Below, one piece after another: positions 1 to 6,823 of a stretch of DNA of 7,145 nucleotides. Every line of letters begins with the position of its first letter. The stretch's first letter is position 1. The stretch covers positions 1 to 7,145 of the forward strand of contig DASXTS010000124.1 in NCBI GenBank assembly GCA_036505275.1. Reading direction: 5' to 3'. Both the position numbers and the translations under genes were made by a program. The DNA is from DASXTS01 sp036505275 (GTDB lineage: Bacteria; Actinomycetota; Actinomycetes; Mycobacteriales; Pseudonocardiaceae). The notes beneath the pieces are model-generated. The model worked only from the letters and a program-made list of their open reading frames with translations. It had not been told where the DNA came from and did not search any database.

Positions 1-526
1 CCGGATCATCTTCCTCGGGGTGCAGATCGACGACGCGTCCGCCAACGACGTGATGGCGCAGCTGATCTGCCTGGAGGGCACGGACCCGGACCGCGACATC
101 ATCATGTACATCAACTCGCCAGGCGGTTCGTTCACCTCGCTGATGGCGATCTACGACACCATGCAGTACGTCCGCCCGGACATCTCCACATTCTGCCTGG
201 GCCAGGCCGCCTCGGCCGCCGCCGTGCTGCTGGCGGCCGGCACGCCCGGCAAGCGCTTCGCGCTGCCGAACACCAGGGTGCTCGTGCACCAGCCGGCGAC
301 CGAGGGCTTCTACGGCCAGGTGTCCGACCTGGAGATCCAGGCCAACGAGATCTCCCGGATGCGTACGCTTCTTGAGACGACACTGTCACGCCACACCGGG
401 CAGACTCCAGAGCAGGTCAGGTCGGACATCGAGCGGGACAAGATTTTCACCGCCGAGGAGGCCAAGACCTACGGGATCATCGACGACATCATTCCGAGCC
501 GCAAGCTGTCTGCGGTCAAGTCCTGA
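1..526 (+). CDS. clpP2: ATP-dependent Clp protease proteolytic subunit ClpP2, 3' part
   Basis: This is the serine peptidase subunit of the Clp protease. ClpP rings form the degradation chamber fed by ClpX or ClpC in the cytoplasm. The reading frame is open from base 2 and continues off the left edge, so the start and N-terminus are missing. The GTG at 20 is an internal valine, because the upstream residues RIIFLG are typical ClpP sequence. The catalytic triad is intact: Ser in GQAASAAA (codon 212-214), His in VLVHQP (287-289) and Asp in IERDKIF (437-439). The glycine-rich INSPGG strand is also present. The AASAAAVLLAAGTPGKR stretch matches actinobacterial ClpP2 rather than ClpP1, whose active-site context is usually AASMG. 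The clpX gene follows 153 bp downstream on the same strand, as is usual in Actinobacteria. The family and subunit assignment are secure; ClpP2 rather than ClpP1 is inferred from motif wording. Confidence 0.95.
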   Translation, partial: RIIFLGVQIDDASANDVMAQLICLEGTDPDRDIIMYINSPGGSFTSLMAIYDTMQYVRPDISTFCLGQAASAAAVLLAAGTPGKRFALPNTRVLVHQPATEGFYGQVSDLEIQANEISRMRTLLETTLSRHTGQTPEQVRSDIERDKIFTAEEAKTYGIIDDIIPSRKLSAVKS

Positions 527-537
527 CGGGGTGAAGG

Positions 538-571
538 CGCCGACACGCCGGGGAAACCCGGCGTGTCGGCG
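538..571 (+). terminator. Perfect 15-bp hairpin with GAAA loop between clpP2 and clpX
   Basis: Bases 538-552 (CGCCGACACGCCGGG) are the exact reverse complement of 557-571, and the four bases between them are GAAA. The stem starts 11 bases after the clpP2 stop codon. No T-run follows (GGTAATTGCC), so this is not a classical intrinsic terminator. Strong hairpins without U-tracts are common 3' ends in Actinobacteria. It may end or attenuate clpP2 transcription before clpX, or protect the clpP2 mRNA 3' end. The structure is directly visible; the role is inferred. Confidence 0.7.
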
Positions 572-679
572 GTAATTGCCTCGCCAAGGGGGAGACTTGA
601 GCCTCCACTTGCCGGGGTTGGGCAGGTACGGTCAACACAGGCACGCCGACCGGCGCGCCGGAGGGGACAAGGGTTCGGC

Positions 680-1951
<1,272 letters not shown>

Positions 1952-1975
1952 GGCGTCCCAGGAGCCGACCGGCCG

Positions 1976-2062
1976 TCAGACCGCGCCGTGGTCGTTCAGT
2001 GCCGCAATCTCGCCCGGCGGGTAGTCGAGCCAGCGCAGGACGGCGTCGGTGTGCTCGCGCGT
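1976..2062 (-). pseudogene. Relic of a CaiB/BaiF CoA-transferase C-terminus
   Basis: Read on the minus strand, 2062 to 1976 translates to T-R-EHTDAVLRWL-DY-PPGEIAALNDHGAV followed by TGA. This closely resembles the end of CaiB/BaiF family III CoA-transferases as I remember it: GEHTDEVL, then a GY.xEEIAAL helix, then a short tail ending GAV or GVI. The same frame is closed at 2093-2095 by the fdhD stop codon and there is no plausible start, so only about 30 codons remain of a protein of roughly 400 residues. The fragment lies 24 bases past the clpX stop and 3' of fdhD. The likeliest reading is that a convergent CoA-transferase gene once followed clpX and was deleted down to its last codons. 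The match is from memory and the stretch is short, so coincidence is not excluded. Confidence 0.55.
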
Positions 2063-2092
2063 TCGAGCGGCCGGGCCATGCTCACCCGGCGG

Positions 2093-2944
2093 TCACCCGG
2101 TGATCCGGTCGGCGCGGGTGTAGACGTTCATGGAGCTGCCGCGCAGGAAACCGACCAGGGTGATGCCGAGCTCCTCGGCCAGCTCCGCGGCGAGCGAGGA
2201 CGGCGCGGAGACCGCGGCCAGCACCGGCACGCCGGCCATCGCCGCCTTCTGGGTGAGCTCGAAGGATGCCCGGCCGGACACCACGAGCACGGTGCCTACC
2301 GCCGGCAGTCCGTCGGCCAGCAGAGCGGCGCCGAGCACCTTGTCGACGGCGTTGTGCCGCCCGACGTCCTCGCGCACCCAGAGCGGTGCGCCTGCGGTGG
2401 TGAACAGGCCGGCGGCATGCAGCCCGCCGGTGGAGTCGAACACCCGCTGCGCGGCGCGCAGCCGCGCCGGCAGCTCGGCGAGCACGGCGGCGTCCACCCG
2501 GCAGCCGTCCAACCCCGGCTCGTACCGCGACCGCAGCCGCACGTCGTCCAGCGCTGCCTTGCCGCATACGCCGCACGCCGCGGTGGTGAGGAACGCCCGG
2601 CCGGCCGGCGGCGTCACCCCCGTACCCAATTCGACGTCAAGCACGTTGTACGTGTTATGCCCTTCCTCGTCCAGCGACTCGCAGTACCGGGCGGTGCGCA
2701 CGTCGTCACGGCCCGCGATGGCACCCTCGGTGAGCAGGAAGCCGTGCGCGAGCTCGACGTCGTTGCCGGGCGTGCGCATGGTGACGGTCAGCGGTTGGCC
2801 GCCGACCCGCAGCTCCAGCGGTTCCTCGACGGCAAGGCTGTCCGGCCGTTGCACCTGGTGCATCCGGTGCGCCCCGCGGTCGGCGCCGTCTGGGCGTTCC
2901 AGCCGCAGCCGCAGCACCGGCCTGCGCACCGTCACCCGACCCAC
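2093..2944 (-). CDS. fdhD: Formate dehydrogenase accessory sulfurtransferase FdhD
   Basis: FdhD passes sulfur from a cysteine desulfurase to the molybdenum cofactor (bis-MGD), a step needed for active formate dehydrogenase. It acts in the cytoplasm. The chosen GTG at 2944 gives 283 residues, within the family's usual length. It preserves the N-terminal VGRVTVRRPVLRL segment common in actinobacterial FdhD. An ATG at 2863 would remove 27 residues. Visible motifs are LAVEEPLE at 37-44, MRTPGND at 56-62, FLLTEG at 69-74, the sulfur-carrying CxxC (CGVC) at 124-127, STGGLHAA, REDVGRHNAVDKV, VSGRASFE, and the C-terminal GFLRG-SSMNVYT. There is no Shine-Dalgarno sequence before the GTG, but TACCGT lies 7 bases upstream, which suggests a leaderless start. 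No formate dehydrogenase gene is in the window. The gene is divergent from the next + strand pair. Confidence 0.95.
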   Translation of the reverse strand: MGRVTVRRPVLRLRLERPDGADRGAHRMHQVQRPDSLAVEEPLELRVGGQPLTVTMRTPGNDVELAHGFLLTEGAIAGRDDVRTARYCESLDEEGHNTYNVLDVELGTGVTPPAGRAFLTTAACGVCGKAALDDVRLRSRYEPGLDGCRVDAAVLAELPARLRAAQRVFDSTGGLHAAGLFTTAGAPLWVREDVGRHNAVDKVLGAALLADGLPAVGTVLVVSGRASFELTQKAAMAGVPVLAAVSAPSSLAAELAEELGITLVGFLRGSSMNVYTRADRITG

Positions 2945-2951
2945 AAACCGC

Positions 2952-2957
2952 ACGGTA
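2952..2957 (-). promoter_or_regulatory. Possible -10 element for a leaderless fdhD transcript
   Basis: On the minus strand TACCGT (TAnnnT pattern) is followed by 7 bases and then the fdhD GTG. This is the same spacing as the -10 candidate of valS. No recognisable -35 is present at 17-18 bases. A leaderless mRNA would explain the absence of a ribosome binding site. The assignment is by inference from pattern only. Confidence 0.3.
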
Positions 2958-3057
2958 CGCCGGGTGCCGGCCGCGGCGCGCCGTGATCCCCCGAAGTGCC
3001 GGCCCGGTTGGTGTATCTGCCCCGCGGGTCGACACTCTCCATGATCCAAGGCCAACC

Positions 3058-3064
3058 GAGGAGG
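3058..3064 (+). promoter_or_regulatory. Ribosome binding site that fixes the start of the 64-residue protein
   Basis: GAGGAGG ends 5 bases before the GTG at 3070. It is the best Shine-Dalgarno sequence in this region and decides in favour of GTG 3070 over the in-frame ATG at 2983, which has no such signal and would add a Pro/Arg-rich leader. The 125-bp gap between this gene and divergent fdhD must hold promoters for both. TTGGTG (3008-3013) and GACACT (3031-3036) with a 17-base spacer are a weak candidate pair. Confidence 0.65.
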
Positions 3065-3069
3065 CGGTC

Positions 3070-3264
3070 GTGGGCGAGACGGGTGAGCTGGCCGAGGCGC
3101 TTCGGCGCATCCGCTCGCAATGGGAGGCCGCCACGGCCGACGGTGCCGCGGCGTGCGGCCTGCCGGCCGCGGCCGGCGCCTTCCAGCGAATGTGGCTGGC
3201 CTGGTCGGCCGAGCTCGCCACCCTCGCCGCGGTGCTGGACGACCTGGACGGGGGGCGGCGGTGA
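3070..3264 (+). CDS. Small helical protein, EspC/WXG100-like, partner of the downstream peptidase-domain protein
   Basis: The product is 64 residues, has no signal peptide or membrane segment, and is predicted to be two helices. The first is about residues 5-29 (LAEALRRIRSQWEAA) and the second about 33-59 (GAFQRMWLAWSAELATL). The second helix has the spacing aromatic-x3-W-x2-W-x2-EL-x2-La seen in actinobacterial ESX/type VII secretion small proteins of the EspC/DUF2580 kind. A true WxG turn is absent and the protein is shorter than the usual ~100 residues. Its stop codon overlaps the next gene's GTG start (GTGA at 3261-3264), so the two are translationally coupled. This suggests it is a partner, co-secreted subunit or chaperone of the next product. 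That role is inferred from context. The frame is firm; the family assignment is tentative. Confidence 0.7.
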   Translation: MGETGELAEALRRIRSQWEAATADGAAACGLPAAAGAFQRMWLAWSAELATLAAVLDDLDGGRR

Positions 3265-4757
3265 CCATCAGGTACGACGGCCAGATGACCACCCTCCTGC
3301 ATCGCCTCGGCGAGGCGTTGACGCTGGTAAGCCCGTTCAAGCTGGTGGCGGTGAGCCGTCAGGTGTTACACGAGATCGGTGGCCCGCCGCCGGGCGACCC
3401 ACCGGCGCTGCGCGGGCTGGCAGACGCCTTCCGGACGGCGGCCGCCGCGACCGAGCCACTCGCTGCCGAGGTCCGGACCGCCGTGCGCCCGCCCGCCGCG
3501 GAGCGGGTTGACGCCGGAGCTCGGGTGATTGCCAGCTCCGCGGAGCAGGTCGTCGATGCGACCGCTTCCGCAGTGTCCCGCACGCCGCCCGCGTTCCAGG
3601 CTGCTGCTCGGGCACTCGACACCCTCGCCGACCTGATCACCGAGCAGCGGCGGACCCATGCCGAGCTGCACCAGCGGCTGAGCGGGGCGGCGCGCGACGC
3701 GAGCCATCTGGGCGGCGTACCGGCGCCGGACCCGACGGCCCTGGACGACCTGGTGCACATCATCCGCGGCTGCATCGCCGTGTACACCGACGCCACCGAG
3801 GCGGCCGGCCGGGCCGCCGCGGTGTTCGCCGACGTGGCCGGCGGCGCGCGGGCCGGGGCGGCCGTGTCCGGCGGGCTGCATCCGGCGGACGCCGTCGTGC
3901 TGGCCGCACAGGGCGTGACCGCCGGCGGTTACGACGACGGCGTGCTGACCGTCGGCCAGCTGCGCCGGGCCGGTGAACGGCTCGGCGCGCTGCCGGCGCC
4001 GGACGCCGCCACGGTGCGCGCCCTGGTCGACGGTGCCCGCTCGGGCACCGAGCGCGCCTACCTGCTCAAGGCTGTCGCCGCCGGCCACGACCTGGCCGGG
4101 CTGGCCGCCTTCGCCGCCGCCATCCGCGGCCGGGACGAGCCGTGGCTGCACAACCACCTGAGCCTGATCGACCGTGCCGGCCCCGGCGCGCAGGACCGCT
4201 TTGGCGCCGACGTGGACCAGTTCGACCCGTACACCTGCGGCACGACCTGCGTCATCGTCGCGCGCGCCGAGGCCGACCCTTGCTACGCACTGACCCTGAC
4301 CGGCGGGCTGGAGCCGCCGTACGACCAGGCCGACCGCGAGGAGTTCGACCGCAGGCTGACCGCGGAGCAGCGCCTCGTGCACGACGCGACCAACACGCTC
4401 TGGCCGCAGGCGCTCGGCACCTTCCCGGCCAGCCTGGCCCGCTGGCTCAACCAGCACATCTGCGGCCCGCGCTACTACTGGCACCTGGTCGACGACACCG
4501 ACCGGCGCGGCATCAGCGACGCGCTGTGCGAGGTGGTCACCGCCGTGGACGGCGGTCACCCCGTACCCATCCTGGTCGGCGGCCCCGTTCCGCGGCACTA
4601 CGTGCTGGTCGTCGGACACTCCTGCGACGATCTGCTGATCTTCGAGCCGACCTCGGGCGACACCGTGCGGGTGCCGGCCGTCGATTTCGTCGCCGGCACC
4701 CTTGCCGAGCACACCGGCTTCGAGCACGTCCAAGCGATCATCGCGCCCCGCCCGTAG
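3261..4757 (+). CDS. Putative type VII-associated protein with C-terminal C39/papain-like cysteine peptidase domain
   Basis: The GTG at 3261 overlaps the preceding stop in a GTGA junction and yields 498 residues. I do not recognise a named gene. Residues 45-72 (GDPPALRGLADAFRTAAAA) resemble the start of type VII secretion (T7SS) helical domains in Actinobacteria. Alanine-rich helices continue to about 225. A middle block includes SGTERAYLLKAVAAGHDLAG (261-280). The last ~180 residues look like a C39/papain-like peptidase: Gln320, then five residues, then Cys326 in the CGTTC helix; His446 in RHYVLVVGH; and Glu462 in IFEPTSG, where C39 peptidases usually have Asp in a DP.xG turn. No signal peptide or transmembrane segment is visible, which fits either ESX-type export or a cytoplasmic role. 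It could be a secreted peptidase, a toxin of the polymorphic effector type, or a structural non-enzymatic homologue. No immunity-like gene follows; the next gene is convergent. The domain reading is by eye. Confidence 0.75.
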   Translation: MTIRYDGQMTTLLHRLGEALTLVSPFKLVAVSRQVLHEIGGPPPGDPPALRGLADAFRTAAAATEPLAAEVRTAVRPPAAERVDAGARVIASSAEQVVDATASAVSRTPPAFQAAARALDTLADLITEQRRTHAELHQRLSGAARDASHLGGVPAPDPTALDDLVHIIRGCIAVYTDATEAAGRAAAVFADVAGGARAGAAVSGGLHPADAVVLAAQGVTAGGYDDGVLTVGQLRRAGERLGALPAPDAATVRALVDGARSGTERAYLLKAVAAGHDLAGLAAFAAAIRGRDEPWLHNHLSLIDRAGPGAQDRFGADVDQFDPYTCGTTCVIVARAEADPCYALTLTGGLEPPYDQADREEFDRRLTAEQRLVHDATNTLWPQALGTFPASLARWLNQHICGPRYYWHLVDDTDRRGISDALCEVVTAVDGGHPVPILVGGPVPRHYVLVVGHSCDDLLIFEPTSGDTVRVPAVDFVAGTLAEHTGFEHVQAIIAPRP

Positions 4758-4792
4758 CGGATGTCGCTTCCCGGGTCGGGCGCTGCCGCGGT

Positions 4793-4845
4793 CGAGGATG
4801 TGGAATTTCCCCAGTAGAACGGGGACGATGTCACATCGTCGCAGT
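4793..4845 (+). repeat. Structured repeat, copy 1 (49-bp core at 4797-4845)
   Basis: The core matches copy 2 (6398-6446) without gaps. The first 17 and last 20 bases are identical and 7 of the 12 central bases differ. Left arm GATGTG (4797-4802) pairs with CACATC (4832-4837). Inside, TCCCC (4808-4812) pairs with GGGGA (4821-4825) around an 8-base loop. The right part also forms a near-perfect dyad GACGATGT-C-ACATCGTC (4824-4840). This copy lies between two convergent genes, 35 bases after the stop of the peptidase-domain gene and 15 bases past the stop of the kinase/oxidoreductase gene. A bidirectional terminator or REP-like role is possible. Confidence 0.85.
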
Positions 4846-4860
4846 AGCCAAGCCCGCGTC

Positions 4861-6360
4861 TCAGCGGAATGCGGCGATGATCTTGGCCATCCGGTCCAGT
4901 GGCTCGGGGTCGGTGAGGTCGACCAGCCGCACCACGACCTCGGCGGCGCCGGCGTCGGCGAGTTCGCGGAATCGCCCGATGTGGTCGGACACCGTGCCGG
5001 CATGCACCGCGGCGGCGTACCGCCCAGCATCCTGGCGCCGCGGCCGAAGGCGCTCGACCAGCGCGGCGACCTCGGCGTCGGAGGAGCCGACGAGCGCCGT
5101 GGACAGATGCGTCAACTCCACCGCGGCCGGGTCCCGGCCCACCTCGACGCAGTGCCGCCGCAGCACGGCGAGCTTGCGTGCCACCGTGGCCACCTCGCCG
5201 AACACATTGGCCGCGTCCGCGTACCTGGCCGCCAGCCGCAGGGTCCGCCGCTCGCCACCGCCGCCGAGGATGATCGGCACGTGCTCCTGCAGCGGCCGCG
5301 GGTAGCACGCCGTGTCGGGCAGGTCGAGCACTGCGCCGCGGAACGCGGGGCCGCCGCGGCCCCACAGCAGCGGCAGCACCTGGAGGGCGTCCTCCAGCAG
5401 CGCGTAGCGCCGCCCGACCGGCGGGAACGCCCAGCCGTACGCCGCATGCTCGGCGGCGAACCAGGCCAGTCCGAGGCCGCACACCGCGCGGCCGCCGCTC
5501 AGCACGTCGAGCGTGGCGATGATCTTGCCGAGATGTCCGACATTGCGGTAGGTGATGCCGGTGACCAGCGTTCCGAGCCGAACCCGCGAGGTGCACGCCG
5601 CCAGGTAGGCCAGCGTGGTGTACGACTCGAGGAAGTCCTCCCAGGCGCGGCCGACCTGGGGGATCTGCCGGAAGTGGTCCATGACGTAGATCGCGTCGAA
5701 GCCGGCTGCCTCGGCGGCCACCGCGATCTCCCGCACGGCAGGGGCGGCCGCTGCCGCGCCGCCGGGAAAGCCGAACGAGCCGATGTGCAGCCCGAAGCGC
5801 AACCCAGCCGGCTGCGCATCGTCGAGCTGGCGCCGCGCCGCGGCCGGCGCCGAGATGAACGCCGCCGGCACCACCCGAACCGGCCGCGGGGTGAGCACCG
5901 CGTCGAAACCCTCGCCGTCCACCGCCGCCCGCACCGAGGCGAACGACCGCAGTTGCGCTGACAGCACCTCGTTCGGGATGCGTTTGGGCCGTCCGCGGTT
6001 GCGGGCCCGGCACTCACCGGCCGGGGTATCGAACACCACCGCCACGCACGGCAGCCCGTGGCGCCGGGCCAGCGCCAACCACCCGACCCGCCGCGTGGTG
6101 TCCAGCCCCAAGGTGTCGATCACCGTGGTCAGCCCGCGGGCCACCCGCGCCCGTACCACCTCGTCGAGCAGCGCCAAGGCATCCGTGCTCGCCGTGATGT
6201 CGTCCTCGCCGCTGCCCACCAGCGCACGGAACTGGTCGCTGGACACCACCTCGTTCGGCTGGAAATGGGCCGCCGCCCAACTGGTCTTGCCCGAGGCGCC
6301 CGGCCCGACCAGCACCACCACGCATGGCGACGGCAGGTGCAGCGGGTCGGCCGGATCCAC
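4861..6360 (-). CDS. Fusion of AAA_33/Pnkp-type P-loop kinase and F420-dependent LLM-class oxidoreductase
   Basis: The GTG at 6360 gives 499 residues. An ATG at 6435 is in frame but lies inside the repeat, so its extra 25 codons are probably not coding. Residues 14-160 form a P-loop kinase domain: Walker A GPGASGKT at 19-26, then VVSSDQFRALVG (37-48), TTVIDTLG (77-84), RRVGWLALARRHGLP (89-103) and the R-rich RNRGRPKRIPNEVL lid (119-132). This pattern is that of AAA_33 and bacterial polynucleotide-kinase domains. After a linker (160-184), residues 185-499 are a full-length luciferase-like monooxygenase fold of the F420 type: GLHIGSFGFPGG, VMDHFRQIP (224-232), the VRLGTLVTGITYRNVGHL strand and a GGGGERRTLRLAARYAD block. 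There is no stop or start codon between the domains, so this is one polypeptide. No Shine-Dalgarno precedes the start; CAGACT lies 7 bases upstream. The substrate of either half is unknown. The oxidoreductase family is certain, the exact kinase substrate is not. Confidence 0.88.
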   Translation of the reverse strand: MDPADPLHLPSPCVVVLVGPGASGKTSWAAAHFQPNEVVSSDQFRALVGSGEDDITASTDALALLDEVVRARVARGLTTVIDTLGLDTTRRVGWLALARRHGLPCVAVVFDTPAGECRARNRGRPKRIPNEVLSAQLRSFASVRAAVDGEGFDAVLTPRPVRVVPAAFISAPAAARRQLDDAQPAGLRFGLHIGSFGFPGGAAAAAPAVREIAVAAEAAGFDAIYVMDHFRQIPQVGRAWEDFLESYTTLAYLAACTSRVRLGTLVTGITYRNVGHLGKIIATLDVLSGGRAVCGLGLAWFAAEHAAYGWAFPPVGRRYALLEDALQVLPLLWGRGGPAFRGAVLDLPDTACYPRPLQEHVPIILGGGGERRTLRLAARYADAANVFGEVATVARKLAVLRRHCVEVGRDPAAVELTHLSTALVGSSDAEVAALVERLRPRRQDAGRYAAAVHAGTVSDHIGRFRELADAGAAEVVVRLVDLTDPEPLDRMAKIIAAFR

Positions 6361-6392
6361 ACTGTTCAGTCTGCCGGTGGGCGGCGACGCCC

Positions 6393-6446
6393 GCGACGAT
6401 GTGGAATTTCCCCACTCTATGTGGGGCGATGTCACATCGTCGCAGT
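6393..6446 (+). repeat. Structured repeat, copy 2 (49-bp core at 6398-6446)
   Basis: This is the second copy, in the same orientation, 1601 bases from copy 1. It forms a long imperfect hairpin: GCGACGATGTG (6393-6403) pairs perfectly with CACATCGTCGC (6433-6443); a symmetric 6x6 internal loop follows; then CCCCAC (6410-6415) pairs with GTGGGG (6421-6426) around a 5-base loop. An inner dyad CGATGT-C-ACATCG (6427-6439) is shared with copy 1. It lies in the 120-bp space between the small DUF7218-type gene and the kinase/oxidoreductase gene, both on the minus strand, so it may separate their transcripts. Confidence 0.85.
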
Positions 6447-6480
6447 TACCGGCGTGGCACCCATCGGAGGCGGGCGCGGA

Positions 6481-6738
6481 TCAGTGGTTGCGCAGGGCGT
6501 TCACCAGCTCGGAGCGGCGCATTGACGAGCGGCCCTTGATGCCGATCTCGGCCGCCTTCTTGCGGAGCTGGTCCACGGTCCAGTCGTCATAGGAGCCCGA
6601 CCTGCCGCCCTTGGCGCCGACCTTGGACAGGCCCTCGGCGGCCGAGGCGTTGGCGATCCTGGCCGACTTCTCCTTGGACTCGCCTTTCTTGCGCAGCTTC
6701 CGATAGGTCTTCTCGTCCTTGATGCTCGAGTTGGGCAT
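6481..6738 (-). CDS. Small basic DUF7218/Rho termination factor N-terminal-domain protein
   Basis: The product is 85 residues, Lys/Arg/Ser-rich and cytoplasmic. The N-terminal block MPNSSIKDEKTYRKLRKKG, continuing SKEKSARIANA, matches the conserved start of the actinobacterial DUF7218 family. The C-terminal 35 residues (DDWTVDQLRKKAAEIGIKG, then SSMRRSELVNALRNH) form the helix-extended-loop-helix of the Rho-N/SAP-like domain, which binds nucleic acid in relatives. The ATG at 6738 is supported by GGGAGGT ending 8 bases upstream; the frame's earlier ATG at 6864 lies inside divergent valS and is rejected. Function in the cell is not established for this family; nucleic-acid binding is inferred. 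It is divergent from valS, sharing an 85-bp upstream region. Confidence 0.9.
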   Translation of the reverse strand: MPNSSIKDEKTYRKLRKKGESKEKSARIANASAAEGLSKVGAKGGRSGSYDDWTVDQLRKKAAEIGIKGRSSMRRSELVNALRNH

Positions 6739-6786
6739 GTTGGTGCACCTCCCTTCGAGCAGGAGGTTTGCCGCGTTCGGCGCTGG

Positions 6787-6816
6787 TTCAAACACGATCG
6801 CGGCGCTTCGTAGACT
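6787..6816 (+). promoter_or_regulatory. Probable valS promoter giving a leaderless mRNA
   Basis: TTCAAA (6787-6792) and TAGACT (6811-6816) are separated by 18 bases and match the -35 and -10 consensus at 4 of 6 positions each. The -10 ends 7 bases before the GTG at 6824, so transcription would begin at or next to the start codon. No Shine-Dalgarno sequence precedes the GTG, which agrees. There is no room between promoter and start for a T-box leader. Confidence 0.5.
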
Positions 6817-6823
6817 TGCATGT

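Noticed and set aside
563..679. In-frame GTG at 563 that would extend ClpX by 39 residues
   Set aside because: It starts inside the intergenic hairpin and encodes Arg/Pro-rich sequence unlike ClpX. The ATG at 680 gives the normal length and has a purine-rich upstream region.
1988..2986. Long + strand open frame opposite fdhD
   Set aside because: It is an antisense shadow in GC-rich DNA, with His/Gln/Arg-rich product and no recognisable motif; fdhD on the other strand is certain.
6361..6435. N-terminal extension of the kinase/oxidoreductase gene to the ATG at 6435
   Set aside because: The extra 25 codons lie in or next to the repeat and the ATG has no ribosome binding site. Copy 1 reads similarly (MTSSPFYWGNSTSS) with no gene attached, so this reflects the repeat rather than a protein.
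4793..6446. The two repeats as ends of an insertion sequence or as a CRISPR
   Set aside because: They are direct, only two, 1.6 kb apart, with no transposase between them and no target-site duplication visible. Each is itself palindromic, which fits a REP-like element better.
6739..6823. T-box or other riboswitch upstream of valS
   Set aside because: Only 85 bp separate the divergent genes, with no stem array or T-box consensus, and the promoter appears to give a leaderless mRNA.
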